This document shows positions 1 to 9,496 of a stretch of DNA of 64,000 nucleotides, in pieces (positions within the stretch are counted from its first letter, which is position 1; each line of letters begins with the position of its first letter). A model generated the notes under the pieces. It did not search any database and had not been told where the DNA came from. It saw only the letters and a list, made by a program, of their open reading frames with translations. The position numbers were made by a program, and so were the translations under genes. This DNA comes from Fluctibacter corallii (GTDB lineage Bacteria; Pseudomonadota; Gammaproteobacteria; Enterobacterales; Alteromonadaceae), in assembly GCF_025751585.1 (NCBI RefSeq), contig NZ_JAOWKX010000001.1, forward strand, positions 558,259 to 622,258. The letters run 5' to 3'.

Positions 1-1929
1 AGCATTGACAGCGCGACCGAAGAAGTGAATACACTCGCCATTCCAACACTTAAAGGAAGCACGCAGCTCAAGTCCTCATTTATTAATATGGGAAGATTGA
101 CCGTTGAAGCGTATTACGAAGGAGAGCTTGCTGTTTTAGAAGACGAAATTGCTAAATTTCAAACAAGCCAGCAAACGTTTGAAGAGGAATTCTCACACCT
201 GAAAAGTGTGGTCAGCAGACAGCCAGAATTGAACAAAACGCTCACCAGTGTCGATCAAATTTACCAAAGCTATCTCAGTAACGTCAATGAGATGTTCACT
301 AGCCACACAGCAGACTTACAAACAGCCAATGCATTACAAGATGTCGTAGACGAGGTTGAAGAAAACGCAGACGACGCATCGACACTGCTGCTCGATTTTG
401 CCGACTTAGACGAAGTGCAATCTAATGACTCACTTGCTCAAGCATCAGAAATGGGCAGCAAATTAGAAACAACGCTTCTCTCTTTGCTTACCGTAAGCGC
501 AGATTACATTAAAACCAAAAACCTTACCCGTGCACAAACCATAGGAAATGAGGTGCGTATTGTTGTCGACGAAGTTGAAAGACAGATGGCAGCGATGCAA
601 GAAGCCGCGGGTGGACAGGATTCTTCAGGCACATTAGATGAAATTTCTGAGTTGGTTGACTCAGTCGTCAATAAAGTGAAATCTAGCAGCGGATTACTCG
701 CCACGCAGGTTGATCGCCTAAATAAACAAATTAAAGCCAAGCAAGCGCTTGATGCGTCTGAGATAAATATTCAAGAAGCGTCAGAAGTGCTCAATAAACT
801 ACTAGCTCAAGCCGAAGCAATGAGCGCGAATGCAGCATCTGATGTTGAAGGGGCGGTATCAAGCGGCACATTGCAAGTAGCCATATTTGTGATCATTTCG
901 TTGGTTGTTGCAACGGGTATTGCGTATATGAGTGTCAGAGCGATTACAGTGCCACTTGATAAAGTAAACGAAGTGCTTCACGTTGTCTCATCTGGCGATC
1001 TAACCCGTCGTCTTGATGATTCATCGGATGATGAATTTGGTGAGCTAGCAAAGAGTGTAAATAACCTGATTGCGAGCCTTAAAGATCTGATTACTGGCAT
1101 TAGCAGCCGTGCAGCACAACTTGCGGCAGCATCTGAGCAAACATCTGCAGTTACAACCCAGACAACAGCATCGATTCATGATCAGAAGTCACAAGTTGCT
1201 CAAGTAGCAACCGCCACTACTGAGATGCATAGTACGTCACAAATGGTGACTCAGAATGCAGAAGATACGCTTAATCAGATTCGTCATGCAGATGATGAAG
1301 CAGAGAAAGTTAAAGCCATATCACTGGAAAATAAACGTACTATCGAAGTATTAGCCAAAGATGTTGAAGAAGCCGCCGAAGTGATCAACAAACTACACCA
1401 AGACAGCGCGAGTATTGGCGGTATTCTTGATGTTATTCGCGGTGTAGCCGACCAAACCAACCTATTAGCCCTGAATGCTGCTATTGAAGCTGCGCGTGCT
1501 GGTGAACAAGGTCGTGGTTTCGCAGTAGTTGCAGACGAGGTACGTACTTTAGCGAGTCGCACACAGGAATCAACGCAAGAAATCAATTCTATGATTGAAG
1601 TGTTGCAGGCGGGTGCTGAAAAAGCCGTTTCAGTCATGAATCAAGGCAAAGAGCAAACGACAGTATGTGTGGAGCAGACCGAAAAAGCGACTCAAGCGCT
1701 AGATCTCATAACTGAGGCGGTTCACAAAGCCCACGATGTCAGCTCTCAAATCGAGCAATCTGCGCGCGAACAGAACGTTGTATCTCAAGAAATCAGCGAA
1801 AAGCTTGAAACTATCGTAGGTATCGCAGAAGAGACGGCGACAGGCGCTCAGCAGACCTCCGAGTCAAGTTTGGAAGTCGCAAAGTTAGCTGAAGAGCTAC
1901 AGGCATCAATTAAACAATTTAAAGTGTAA
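1..1929 (+). CDS. Methyl-accepting chemotaxis protein, 5' end outside window
   Basis: Transmembrane chemoreceptor that relays ligand binding to CheA/CheW. The frame is open from base 1 (SIDSATEE precedes the first possible GTG at 25), so the N-terminal membrane segment and start lie upstream. What remains is a long helical sensor region, one transmembrane helix at about bases 870-940 ([20 protein letters not shown]), a HAMP domain directly after it ([20 protein letters not shown]), and the cytoplasmic signalling hairpin. The conserved hairpin tip ([19 protein letters not shown]) is near bases 1450-1505. Ligand unknown. No C-terminal CheR/CheB docking pentapeptide is seen; the protein ends QFKV. 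Confidence 0.95.
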   Translation, partial: SIDSATEEVNTLAIPTLKGSTQLKSSFINMGRLTVEAYYEGELAVLEDEIAKFQTSQQTFEEEFSHLKSVVSRQPELNKTLTSVDQIYQSYLSNVNEMFTSHTADLQTANALQDVVDEVEENADDASTLLLDFADLDEVQSNDSLAQASEMGSKLETTLLSLLTVSADYIKTKNLTRAQTIGNEVRIVVDEVERQMAAMQEAAGGQDSSGTLDEISELVDSVVNKVKSSSGLLATQVDRLNKQIKAKQALDASEINIQEASEVLNKLLAQAEAMSANAASDVEGAVSSGTLQVAIFVIISLVVATGIAYMSVRAITVPLDKVNEVLHVVSSGDLTRRLDDSSDDEFGELAKSVNNLIASLKDLITGISSRAAQLAAASEQTSAVTTQTTASIHDQKSQVAQVATATTEMHSTSQMVTQNAEDTLNQIRHADDEAEKVKAISLENKRTIEVLAKDVEEAAEVINKLHQDSASIGGILDVIRGVADQTNLLALNAAIEAARAGEQGRGFAVVADEVRTLASRTQESTQEINSMIEVLQAGAEKAVSVMNQGKEQTTVCVEQTEKATQALDLITEAVHKAHDVSSQIEQSAREQNVVSQEISEKLETIVGIAEETATGAQQTSESSLEVAKLAEELQASIKQFKV

Positions 1930-1954
1930 TAAGCTAAATTTAAATGAAGTTCTA

Positions 1955-1980
1955 AAAAGCCCGCATTTAAGCGGGCTTTT
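1955..1980. terminator. Bidirectional rho-independent terminator
   Basis: Perfect 10-bp stem AAAAGCCCGC / GCGGGCTTTT with a 6-base loop. It lies between the chemoreceptor (+) and bolA (-), and has T-runs on both strands, so it can serve both. Confidence 0.9.
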
Positions 1981-1998
1981 CCATGGAAAATCAAAGAG

Positions 1999-2325
1999 TT
2001 AAGAAACAGATTTACGCAATCCACCACCTAAGCATTTAGGTGAATTAGGTGAGCCGCCATACAAAGATTGCCACTCATCATCCGTATAAGTATGTAGCGC
2101 AAGCGCATGTATTTGGTCTGCAAGTTCGTCTTTTAGCACCGCATTAACGGCGCGATGGCGATTAATTAACCGCTCACCTGAAAAACGTGGTGTGACTAGC
2201 ACAACTTTAAAATGTGTCTCTGAGCCAGCAGGCACATTGTGCATGAAGCTCTCATTCACGACTTCCAAATGGGCCGGATCAAAATGGGCCAGAAGTTTCT
2301 GCTCAATGCTATTTTGAATGTTCAT
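1999..2325 (-). CDS. bolA: BolA family protein
   Basis: Small BolA/IbaG-family regulator; family members bind monothiol glutaredoxins and [2Fe-2S] clusters and affect morphology and stress responses. At 108 residues it matches E. coli BolA. It carries the class II KH-like fold signature: an N-terminal helix (IEQKLLAHF), the segment HFKVVLVTPRFSGERLINRHRAV, and a C-terminal HALALHTYTDDEW. The motif around RHR (cluster-ligand His) is intact. It is transcribed alone toward the shared terminator. Confidence 0.93.
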   Translation of the reverse strand: MNIQNSIEQKLLAHFDPAHLEVVNESFMHNVPAGSETHFKVVLVTPRFSGERLINRHRAVNAVLKDELADQIHALALHTYTDDEWQSLYGGSPNSPKCLGGGLRKSVS

Positions 2326-2468
2326 GTGCTCTCCTCTTTTAACGACTTTTTTCGAGCTAAAAAAGATCCTTCTTGGAGTAAATCTAGCGTTATTTTTCCC
2401 ATTTAAACATCGCTTTTTGGATAAAATCTGATAACTCTTTGAGGGACATTGATATATTTTTTAGAGGC

Positions 2469-3110
2469 TTATAAGTGGGATCTTATAACCGTGTTTTCAA
2501 GTTGGTGGATAAATCGGAAGGTTAAATTTACTCTCAAGCCCAGTGTTTTCGTGCGTTTTGAAATTGCATGAAACCAATACTTTTGCGTCTCCTCAGACAT
2601 GATTAACAGGCTACCATGCGCCAACCTAACTCGATGCTTTTCACCTGTTATTTTGTGCTTAAAATCAAAATCCCGCGCTTCACCTAACGTCAACGATGCA
2701 ATAACGGGTCGCTCTCCCAATTCTGGTTCATCATCAGCATGCCACCCCATTGAATCTTGTTCATTGCGGTATAAATTCGCTAACACCCCATTAAATTTTG
2801 CCGACGCAGCCTGCTCACACATCTGTTTCAATTCAAGTAAGCACGGTGTCCAAGCTAACGGTTTCATAGTTAGCCCAGAATATGTATAAATGGCCTCTTT
2901 ATCACCATACCAAGCCTGAAGTCGCGGTATTTTCACCGTTTTACCAAACATTTTGATATGATCCTGCCTCCAAGCAAGTTCAGACACCAATGTTTGCAAA
3001 CTGGAGTCTGCGAGTTCACCCCCAAGAAAACGGGGGATATACTCAACACACGCATCTTGCATGGGTAAGGATAACACTGGCGAATCATTGTCAAATAAAT
3101 CGGATTGCAT
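2469..3110 (-). CDS. AlkB-like 2-oxoglutarate/Fe(II) dioxygenase
   Basis: Predicted oxidative DNA (or RNA) dealkylation enzyme of the AlkB superfamily, nearer the short ALKBH2/3-like bacterial type than E. coli AlkB. At 213 residues the catalytic core is visible: iron ligands H124 and D126 (WHADDE), distal His H181 (WFHAISK) and the 2-oxoglutarate Arg in RVNLTFRF (R193/R199). The substrate-lid segment PRLQAWYGD is at residues 62-70. It is divergent from rlmG with only 27 bases between the two starts, so the promoters overlap. Which lesion it repairs cannot be read from sequence. Confidence 0.88.
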   Translation of the reverse strand: MQSDLFDNDSPVLSLPMQDACVEYIPRFLGGELADSSLQTLVSELAWRQDHIKMFGKTVKIPRLQAWYGDKEAIYTYSGLTMKPLAWTPCLLELKQMCEQAASAKFNGVLANLYRNEQDSMGWHADDEPELGERPVIASLTLGEARDFDFKHKITGEKHRVRLAHGSLLIMSEETQKYWFHAISKRTKTLGLRVNLTFRFIHQLENTVIRSHL

Positions 3111-3137
3111 AACCCAAGAATAACCTGAACGTTTAAT

Positions 3138-4319
3138 ATGAATACTATTTTTAGTTTACTGGATAAATCGTTTGAATTAACCCGTTTTCCCGAACAGCTT
3201 CAGCACGAAAGCTGGCAAGCTTGGGATGCCGCCGACGAGTATCTGATAGAACACGTAGAAAATACGTTGTCTTTTGAAACAGTTTCACGCATTGCCATAT
3301 TCAACGATGATTTTGGTGCCCTTGCATGCTGGTTTGCCACGCGTATTACTGCAAAAGGTAACCCTGTAGACATTGACTGGTACAGTGATTCTTATGTTTC
3401 TCGAAAAAGCTGTGAGCGCAATTTAGAGCACAATATGGCGCTTAGTCAGCCCCATCCTCATCCAGTAGAGTTTCGTGATTGCATGACCTTAGGTGATCAG
3501 CAACCCGATGTGATATTGCTCAAAATTCCGAAAACGACAGCGCTACTAGAGCACCAACTCATTTTACTCCAACAGGTAGTGACGCCAGACACTCTTATTA
3601 TCGCCGCGGGCAAGGTGAAAAGTATTCAAAAATCGACGTTGGGTTTGTTCGAAAAGTACTTAGGGGACACTACCACGTCGCTCGCGAAGAAAAAAGCCAG
3701 ACTGATATTCTGTCGCCGCGCAGGAGACAAACAGCACACGTCGCCTTTTCCAACGGTATGGCAAACTGATGACAAACGTTTAACCATTCACAACCATGCC
3801 AATGTATTTGCTCGCCAGCAACTGGATATTGGAGGGCGTTTATTGATGAATCACCTTCCTGATTGTCGCAGCAAGCGTGTGGTCGATTTGGGCTGTGGCA
3901 ACGGCGTAATAGGATTAAGCGTATTGCTTGACTACCCTGATGCCGAGGTATTTTTTGTCGATGAATCGCACATGGCAATTCAATCAGCAATGGAGAATGT
4001 AAAATACAACATGCCTGAACGCCTGTCGCAGTGCCACTTTATTCATAGCAACTGTCTAGACGAATTCGCCAGTATTGGTCACCCTAGCGTAGATATCGTG
4101 TTATGTAATCCACCTTTTCATCAACAAAACGCCATTACCGACCACATTGCTTGGCAAATGTTTGTGGATGCAAAAAAATACTTGCGTAGAGGCGGTCAGC
4201 TGAGGATCATTGGCAACCGTCATCTCGACTACCCCAAAAAGCTCAAACGCTTATTTGGCGGGTACGGTGTAGTCACCAGTGACAAGAAATTTAGTATTCT
4301 ATCTTCATTAAAACGATAA
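3138..4319 (+). CDS. rlmG: 23S rRNA (guanine1835-N2)-methyltransferase RlmG
   Basis: SAM-dependent methyltransferase modifying G1835 of 23S rRNA. The 393-residue length matches E. coli RlmG, with a duplicated MTS-type architecture: a degenerate N-terminal half (IFNDDFGALACWFA, VILLKIPKTTALLE) and a catalytic C-terminal half. The SAM loop DLGCGNG is at residues 250-256 and the catalytic NPPF motif at 324-327, followed by HQQNAITDHIAWQMF, a signature close to the E. coli protein. The gene is followed after 11 bases by the cyclophilin gene, so the two are probably cotranscribed. Confidence 0.96.
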   Translation: MNTIFSLLDKSFELTRFPEQLQHESWQAWDAADEYLIEHVENTLSFETVSRIAIFNDDFGALACWFATRITAKGNPVDIDWYSDSYVSRKSCERNLEHNMALSQPHPHPVEFRDCMTLGDQQPDVILLKIPKTTALLEHQLILLQQVVTPDTLIIAAGKVKSIQKSTLGLFEKYLGDTTTSLAKKKARLIFCRRAGDKQHTSPFPTVWQTDDKRLTIHNHANVFARQQLDIGGRLLMNHLPDCRSKRVVDLGCGNGVIGLSVLLDYPDAEVFFVDESHMAIQSAMENVKYNMPERLSQCHFIHSNCLDEFASIGHPSVDIVLCNPPFHQQNAITDHIAWQMFVDAKKYLRRGGQLRIIGNRHLDYPKKLKRLFGGYGVVTSDKKFSILSSLKR

Positions 4320-4330
4320 GGGACGATTTA

Positions 4331-4933
4331 ATGACATTCAGACTTTTGTGCTTCACGCTATTGCTTACACTGACTTTACCATTGCAAGCAAGCGGTAAAA
4401 AAGACGGCTCACATATTCAGCCTGACAACTTATATCCACGAGTAAAAATTGAAACCACGATGGGCAATATCGTAGTCGAATTAGACCGAGCGCGAGCGCC
4501 TATCACAACCAACAATTTTTTACGTTACGTAGATAAGCGCAGCTATGAAGGCACGCAATTTCATCGTGTTATCCCTGACTTTGTTATTCAAGGTGGCGGA
4601 GTCGACAAAGACTTCCGTGAATTGTCTAAGTTTCCTAATATATTTAACGAATCAGGCAACGGTATGAAGAACAGTTTGTACACCATTGCCATGGCACGGC
4701 AGAATGATCCTCACTCAGGCAATCGACAGTTTTATTTTAATATGGCTGACAACCCCAGCCTTGACCCAGGCCGAAACTGGGGTTACGCAGTATTTGGTAT
4801 GGTAATGGAAGGCACTGAGGTGCTAGATGCCATGGCACTGGTAGACACCCATTATCATGCACGCATAGGTTGGGCCGATGTGCCGAAAGAACCTATTTTT
4901 ATCAACAAAGTAACTGTGCTTCCTCCTCAGTAG
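4331..4933 (+). CDS. ppiA: Periplasmic peptidyl-prolyl cis-trans isomerase, cyclophilin type
   Basis: Catalyses proline cis-trans isomerisation during folding of exported proteins. A signal peptide (hydrophobic core LLCFTLLLTLTLPLQA, residues 5-20) is followed by a compact bacterial cyclophilin domain. Signature pieces are VELDRARAPITTNNF, the FHRVIPDFVIQGGG active-site strand with the catalytic Arg, and MARQNDPHSGNRQFYFN. The 200-residue length is typical of PpiA. The last 32 bases overlap the convergent GNAT gene. PpiA versus another periplasmic cyclophilin paralogue is not resolved. Confidence 0.9.
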   Translation: MTFRLLCFTLLLTLTLPLQASGKKDGSHIQPDNLYPRVKIETTMGNIVVELDRARAPITTNNFLRYVDKRSYEGTQFHRVIPDFVIQGGGVDKDFRELSKFPNIFNESGNGMKNSLYTIAMARQNDPHSGNRQFYFNMADNPSLDPGRNWGYAVFGMVMEGTEVLDAMALVDTHYHARIGWADVPKEPIFINKVTVLPPQ

Positions 4934-5435
4934 GTAGCGCGATTTTAAATACGCGAGTGGGTTGCATATCAATGTACTTATCCCACTCGCATGTAGGCGT
5001 TAGCCCAAGCTTCTTAATTAACGCGATCGACGCGACATTATCGGGGCTTACCAGCGCAGCTATACTCTCAAGTTCCGTATTTTCTTTAGCATATTCAAGA
5101 GTGGCTTTACAGGCCTCAAACGCTACGCCTCTGCCTCGGGCGTCAGGCAAAAATGCATAGCCAATATCCACAAAAGGCATTCCCTCTCGTTGCAATAAGC
5201 CACACAACCCCAAAGCTTTGCCTGATTCACGCTCGCTGACCTTCCATAGGCCAAAGCCATGTTTACAGTACATGTGAATAGGGCCAGTGTTCATATAGCG
5301 TATCGCCCCTTCTGTGTCGCGAACGCCCTTATCACCGATATAACGAATAAAATCGCGATCATTAAGCAAGTGAACGATAAAATCTGCGTCGCCTTCTCTC
5401 AGCTCTGATAACACAAGTCTTGATGTAACAATCAC
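4902..5435 (-). CDS. GNAT family N-acetyltransferase (RimJ/RimL type)
   Basis: Acetyl-CoA-dependent acetyltransferase of the RimJ/RimL-like group. It shows the typical opening TSRLVLSELREGDADFI, the central strand GLCGLLQREGMPFVDIGYAF and the acetyl-CoA loop DARGRGVAFEA, then VSPDNVASIALIKKLGL. The GTG start is preferred because AGGAAA lies 8 bases upstream and no in-frame ATG is near. It starts three bases after the stop of the cyclotransferase-like gene, so it is the last gene of that operon. Its 3' end overlaps the convergent ppiA. Substrate unknown. Confidence 0.85.
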   Translation of the reverse strand: MIVTSRLVLSELREGDADFIVHLLNDRDFIRYIGDKGVRDTEGAIRYMNTGPIHMYCKHGFGLWKVSERESGKALGLCGLLQREGMPFVDIGYAFLPDARGRGVAFEACKATLEYAKENTELESIAALVSPDNVASIALIKKLGLTPTCEWDKYIDMQPTRVFKIALPTEEEAQLLC

Positions 5436-5438
5436 ACA

Positions 5439-6026
5439 TTATTTCCTATGTTGAAGAATACCCGTTGACGCAAGGAGCGTGTCGATTAATGCAAAGTTAC
5501 CCGCCTCAAGCACCGCTCTACGAGGATAGCTTGGGTTCAGTCTGTCATTCACCCACGCGTTTTCCCAGCCATGAGTGGTATGAACGAATGCCTCGACCGC
5601 TTGATGTCCGCCAACTTCGTAGCAGCCTATTAAACACGTATCGACATAAGATTGAGTTATGGGAAACGTGTCGTTCGCATTGTGCTCTTTTAGCGTCTCG
5701 CAGATCCAGAAGGTATCTGTATTTGAAACACTGTCTGACATAAAATCCAGAGACGATTTCGCCACTGGCGAAAATTGATAGTCTTTTTCGCGTGCTTGCA
5801 ACACAGTGCAAGATTTATCTAAAGGCAACAACACGCCATTCATCTCAGTATCGCTGGACTTTACTGCACCCACATAGGTTTGTAGTTCATTCTCAGAGCG
5901 CGTTACCCATTTTCGTTGCCAACCAGTTAGCCGAGCGGGAATCGCTTCACCTCGTATCGTGGAGTGCGCCAAACGACTTTGTACACTCAACAGGCTTCCA
6001 TAACCGAACAACCAACTTCTTGCCAT
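5439..6026 (-). CDS. Gamma-glutamylcyclotransferase-like (ChaC/GGCT fold) protein
   Basis: The N-terminal FGYGSLLS motif is the nucleotide-like binding loop of the gamma-glutamylcyclotransferase fold. AIPARLTGWQRKWVTRS and NGVLLPLD match the next strands of bacterial members. The 195-residue length fits. Families with this fold cleave gamma-glutamyl peptides such as glutathione, but many bacterial members are uncharacterised, so the reaction is inferred. It sits between epmA (13 bases upstream) and the GNAT gene (3 bases downstream), all on the minus strand. Confidence 0.7.
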   Translation of the reverse strand: MARSWLFGYGSLLSVQSRLAHSTIRGEAIPARLTGWQRKWVTRSENELQTYVGAVKSSDTEMNGVLLPLDKSCTVLQAREKDYQFSPVAKSSLDFMSDSVSNTDTFWICETLKEHNANDTFPITQSYVDTCLIGCYEVGGHQAVEAFVHTTHGWENAWVNDRLNPSYPRRAVLEAGNFALIDTLLASTGILQHRK

Positions 6027-6039
6027 GCTTTTGTGCCCT

Positions 6040-7002
6040 TTATGCGCGATCTATATCAAATGCCAACACCTCAGATATTCGAGATGCACCCAAGGCCAAC
6101 ATTATCAAGCGATCAACTCCTAAAGCAACGCCTGCACAATCGGGTAACCCCGACTCCAGCGCCTCAAGAAAGTAAGCGTCTATAGGCATTTCAGGTAACC
6201 CCATCACATGTCGTTTTTGATTATCCCTTTCAAACCGCGAGCGTTGTTCTTGCGCGTCAGACAATTCATGAAACCCATTCGCTAATTCAATGCCTTTATA
6301 GTAGGCTTCAAACCGTCGTGCCACGCGCGGGTCCTGTTCATCTATTTTTGCCAAAGCCGCCTGAGAAGCCAGAAAGTGATAAACCAAAACGGGGCGAGCT
6401 TGTCCTATCTTTGGCTCTATTTGCTCACTAAACAGCAACTGTAACAGCGTGTCTTTGTCGGTTTCGCCGACTGCAATGTCTGCATAGCCAAACTCAGCAC
6501 ACACTGACTTCAAATCTTCTATTCCGACTGTAAGAGGATCAATCCCCAATACAGTCTTAAATACTTCCTGATAGGACATCCTATCTGCTGGCTCAGTCGA
6601 TAACACCGCTTGGAGCAAGGCATCCACCTCGTTCATTAGAGCGAAATGGTCAAAGCCGGGACGGTACCATTCAAGCATAGTGAACTCAGGGTTATGAAAA
6701 CGCCCCCCTTCTTCGTTCCTAAATGCTTTGCTTAGTTGAAAAATCGCACCGCTGCCTGCGCAGAGCAAGCGTTTCATGGCGAATTCTGGAGAGGTTTGCA
6801 AATACAAAGTTTGCGCATCTGGCTTGAGGGGATGATGAAATCGCGTAGAAAACGTGTGAAGGTGCACATCCGTCACGCTGGCAGCGGAAAACGCAGGCGT
6901 CTCCACTTCTAGGACGTCTCTTTCAATAAAAAATTGTCGGATACTTTGTATTAATGCTGCACGCTCACGCAGCGCCTTGATGGTCGCACTGGGTTGCCAC
7001 AT
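6040..7002 (-). CDS. epmA: EF-P--(R)-beta-lysine ligase EpmA
   Basis: LysRS-like enzyme that attaches (R)-beta-lysine to Lys34 of elongation factor P. It is a truncated class II aaRS catalytic core without an anticodon domain, 320 residues as in E. coli. Motifs include [10 protein letters not shown], the motif 2 loop [35 protein letters not shown] and the terminal [15 protein letters not shown]. The ATG at 7002 is chosen over a TTG 15 bases upstream because GGAGG (complement of 7011-7015) sits 8 bases before it. It follows efp on the same strand, separated by a terminator. Confidence 0.96.
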   Translation of the reverse strand: MWQPSATIKALRERAALIQSIRQFFIERDVLEVETPAFSAASVTDVHLHTFSTRFHHPLKPDAQTLYLQTSPEFAMKRLLCAGSGAIFQLSKAFRNEEGGRFHNPEFTMLEWYRPGFDHFALMNEVDALLQAVLSTEPADRMSYQEVFKTVLGIDPLTVGIEDLKSVCAEFGYADIAVGETDKDTLLQLLFSEQIEPKIGQARPVLVYHFLASQAALAKIDEQDPRVARRFEAYYKGIELANGFHELSDAQEQRSRFERDNQKRHVMGLPEMPIDAYFLEALESGLPDCAGVALGVDRLIMLALGASRISEVLAFDIDRA

Positions 7003-7061
7003 ACTAATTACCTCCAAAAGAATGAGCCGAAATAGTCAGAAACAAGGCGTTAAAAGACACA

Positions 7062-7090
7062 AAAAAACCCACAGCAATGTGTGGGCTTTG
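7062..7090 (-). terminator. Rho-independent terminator between efp and epmA
   Basis: On the minus strand, AAAGCCCACA and TGTGGGTTTTTTT form a GC-containing stem with a short loop followed by seven Ts. It ends efp transcription; partial read-through or a separate promoter must serve epmA. Confidence 0.85.
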
Positions 7091-7105
7091 TTATCTAAAA
7101 GGCGA

Positions 7106-7675
7106 TTATTTTTGTGCGCGTGACACATACTCGCCACTACGTGTGTCAACTTTAATGACTTCACCCGTTTGTACAAACAACGGTACACGCACTACTGCAC
7201 CGGTACTCAATGTCGCAGGCTTACCACCTGTGCCCGCTGTATCGCCTTTAAGGCCAGGATCCGTTTCCGTGATTTCTAGCTCAACGAAGTTAGGTGGCGT
7301 AACGGCAATCGGAGACCCATTCCACAAGGTAATAGTGCATTCATCATTCTCAACCAACCACTTTGTTGTATCGCCTACTGCTTTTTCATCAGCAGCAATC
7401 TGCTCAAAGGTTTCGTTGTTCATAAAGTGCCAGAACTCACCGTCGGTGTACAAATACGCCAAATCCGTATCCATTACATCAGCACCTTCTACTGAATCGC
7501 CAGATTTGAACGTTTTTTCAAGCACTTTGCCAGAAATTAGCTTACGGATTTTAACGCGGTTGAACGCTTGACCCTTTCCTGGTTTAACATATTCGTTCTC
7601 AAGAATGTTGCAAGGCTCGCCATCAAGCATTATTTTAAGGCCCGCTTTAAACTCGTTTGTGCTGTAATTAGCCAT
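7106..7675 (-). CDS. efp: Elongation factor P
   Basis: Translation factor that relieves ribosome stalling at polyproline. At 189 residues it closely matches E. coli EF-P across KOW, OB and C-terminal domains ([49 protein letters not shown]). The modified lysine is K34 in the loop KPGKGQAF, consistent with beta-lysylation by the EpmA and EpmB encoded on either side. It is divergent from epmB with 36 bases between the starts. Confidence 0.98.
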   Translation of the reverse strand: MANYSTNEFKAGLKIMLDGEPCNILENEYVKPGKGQAFNRVKIRKLISGKVLEKTFKSGDSVEGADVMDTDLAYLYTDGEFWHFMNNETFEQIAADEKAVGDTTKWLVENDECTITLWNGSPIAVTPPNFVELEITETDPGLKGDTAGTGGKPATLSTGAVVRVPLFVQTGEVIKVDTRSGEYVSRAQK

Positions 7676-7711
7676 ATTTCCTCTAATCTAATCTTTTGTT
7701 GAGCAATTTCG

Positions 7712-8737
7712 TTGGCGCAGATAATACCTAAAAAACCGCTTTCTGTAGAGCAGAACTGGCAAAAAGAACTCGCTTTGTCATTTACCGCCCCAGAAAAGCT
7801 TTTACATTACCTACAATTGCCTGTTGAAGAGTATAGGCAAGACATTCATGCTCGTAAGTTATTTCCTATGCGTGTTCCTCGTGATTTTGCCGCACGCATG
7901 GAAAAAGGCAACCCTAACGATCCACTTTTAAGACAGGTTTTTCCGCTTAAAGAAGAATTTGCCGAACCCACGGGCTACACAGATGATCCCCTGTTAGAAC
8001 AAAATAATGATCAAAAAGGCCTGTTACATAAATACCTAAGCCGTGTGTTACTGATTGTACGTGGCGGATGCGCAGTAAATTGCCGCTATTGCTTTAGACG
8101 CCACTTTCCTTATGCAGACAACAGTGTAAACAAGCAAGGTTGGCAAGAGGCACTGACATACATCCGCAAAGACAATCAAATTAACGAAGTGATTTTTTCT
8201 GGCGGCGATCCACTTATGGCCAAAGATGACTTTCTGGCATGGTTAAGCAAAGAAGTATCGTCAATCCCCCACATAAAGCGCTTGCGTATTCATACGCGAT
8301 TACCCGTTGTTATTCCATCGCGCATCACGACAGAATTAATCGATTGGTTCTCGAATAACGGCTTGCAAAATATCATGGTGTTGCATATTAATCATGCAAA
8401 CGAAATTGATTCAGCGCTGATTGACAAGCTATTACTGCTCAAACAAGCGGGGGTCACGTTACTTAATCAAGCTGTGTTACTGAAAGGTGTGAATGATTCA
8501 GCCGAATCACAAATTGCCCTTAGTGAAGCATTGTTTGCCGCGGGTGTACTGCCTTATTATTTGCATGTGTTAGACAAAGTCAAAGGCGCTGCGCATTTTG
8601 ATGTATCAGATCAACATGCCAGGGATATCATGCGTGAAATGATAAAGCGTCAGCCAGGCTATCTAGTCCCCAAACTCGTTAGAGAGATTGCAGACCAACC
8701 CGGCAAAACGCCTTTAGACTTACAGCTACATCCGTAA
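7712..8737 (+). CDS. epmB: EF-P-associated lysine 2,3-aminomutase EpmB
   Basis: Radical SAM, PLP-dependent enzyme converting L-lysine to (R)-beta-lysine for EpmA. The [4Fe-4S] motif CAVNCRYC has Cys at 120, 124 and 127; SGGDPLMA and the C-terminal GYLVPKLVREI and GKTPLDLQL match E. coli YjeK. The start is TTG: MAQIIP aligns with the E. coli N-terminus (MAHIV) and no ATG is close by. It is divergent from efp. Confidence 0.95.
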   Translation: MAQIIPKKPLSVEQNWQKELALSFTAPEKLLHYLQLPVEEYRQDIHARKLFPMRVPRDFAARMEKGNPNDPLLRQVFPLKEEFAEPTGYTDDPLLEQNNDQKGLLHKYLSRVLLIVRGGCAVNCRYCFRRHFPYADNSVNKQGWQEALTYIRKDNQINEVIFSGGDPLMAKDDFLAWLSKEVSSIPHIKRLRIHTRLPVVIPSRITTELIDWFSNNGLQNIMVLHINHANEIDSALIDKLLLLKQAGVTLLNQAVLLKGVNDSAESQIALSEALFAAGVLPYYLHVLDKVKGAAHFDVSDQHARDIMREMIKRQPGYLVPKLVREIADQPGKTPLDLQLHP

Positions 8738-8744
8738 ACCCGAA

Positions 8745-8936
8745 TTATGCGAAGGTGTCGATTGTCGAACCTAGCGCAGGGTTTGCTGATGTCGCTTTTG
8801 GTACGTCAGCGGCCGATTCCAGCAGCTGAAGTGACGCCTTGCCTTCAGCTTCCTGCTGAGACTTTGCTAGCTTTGCAGCACGCAATTCAGACGACACGTC
8901 GGACGTTCCAGAGGCACCTACACCTTGAAGTTCCAT
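8745..8936 (-). CDS. Small YjfB-like putative motility protein
   Basis: A 63-residue protein. The C-terminal PALGSTIDTFA resembles the 'hPxLGxxID' tail of the YjfB putative motility protein family, and an Ala/Gln-rich helix (AAKLAKSQQEAEGKASLQLLES) precedes it. The ATG at 8936 is preferred over a start at 9092 because AGAGGAA lies 8 bases upstream and the upstream extension lacks family features. Family function is poorly defined. It converges with epmB, only 7 bases away. Confidence 0.65.
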   Translation of the reverse strand: MELQGVGASGTSDVSSELRAAKLAKSQQEAEGKASLQLLESAADVPKATSANPALGSTIDTFA

Positions 8937-9057
8937 ACCAAATTCCTCTATTGCTTGTAGCGTTAATAAAAAGCAGGCAGAATTACCAGCCTTCGAGTAG
9001 TTATCGACCGAACTAAACGAATCTTTAGCATTATTTTTAAATTTTTTTGAGATCACT

Positions 9058-9375
9058 ATGCAGGTAATTTTTGACAAGCTCGCAGAGAACATGCAGCTTA
9101 TCTATCGTAAAGCCATTGACGCAGATAACACCTTGAATGCGTTACAAAAAGACGGCAAAGGTAAATTCAGTAATATCTTTAATTCCAACGAGGGATTCCG
9201 CGTAAGTAGCAAGCGCTTTATGCCATACGTAGAAGAATTGAGTAATGATATTGCTGAACTTTCTCAAAAAGACGATGCAACGATTCAAGCTGCACTTCCC
9301 AGCGTTGTGCAGAAACTCGAACTACTGATGAAAACCCTAAACCAGTTTCAACAATCATTGCGCACTAAAGCTTAA
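9058..9375 (+). CDS. Conserved-looking small helical protein, unknown function
   Basis: A 105-residue protein with no signal peptide, membrane segment or recognised domain. It is predicted to be mainly helical, with amphipathic stretches (IFDKLAENMQLIYRKAID, PYVEELSNDIAELSQ) and a Leu/Gln-rich C-terminal helix (LELLMKTLNQFQQSL). No cysteine is present. It is divergent from the YjfB-like gene and upstream of another small gene. I do not recognise it. Confidence 0.6.
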   Translation: MQVIFDKLAENMQLIYRKAIDADNTLNALQKDGKGKFSNIFNSNEGFRVSSKRFMPYVEELSNDIAELSQKDDATIQAALPSVVQKLELLMKTLNQFQQSLRTKA

Positions 9376-9420
9376 TACGTGGCTGCAATGCGGTTCAAGA
9401 AAGCCTATTGTCGAACCGGA

Positions 9421-9453
9421 AACCTTAATACGAATACGGCAAGGTTGTTTTTT
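9421..9453 (+). terminator. Probable rho-independent terminator
   Basis: AACCTT and AAGGTT pair across a 14-base loop that itself contains CGAATACG, followed by GTTTTTTG. The stem is short, so the call is tentative. Confidence 0.4.
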
Positions 9454-9496
9454 GAGCAAAATATTCCATACTTAACTCAGTAAATGAGGTGATTTT

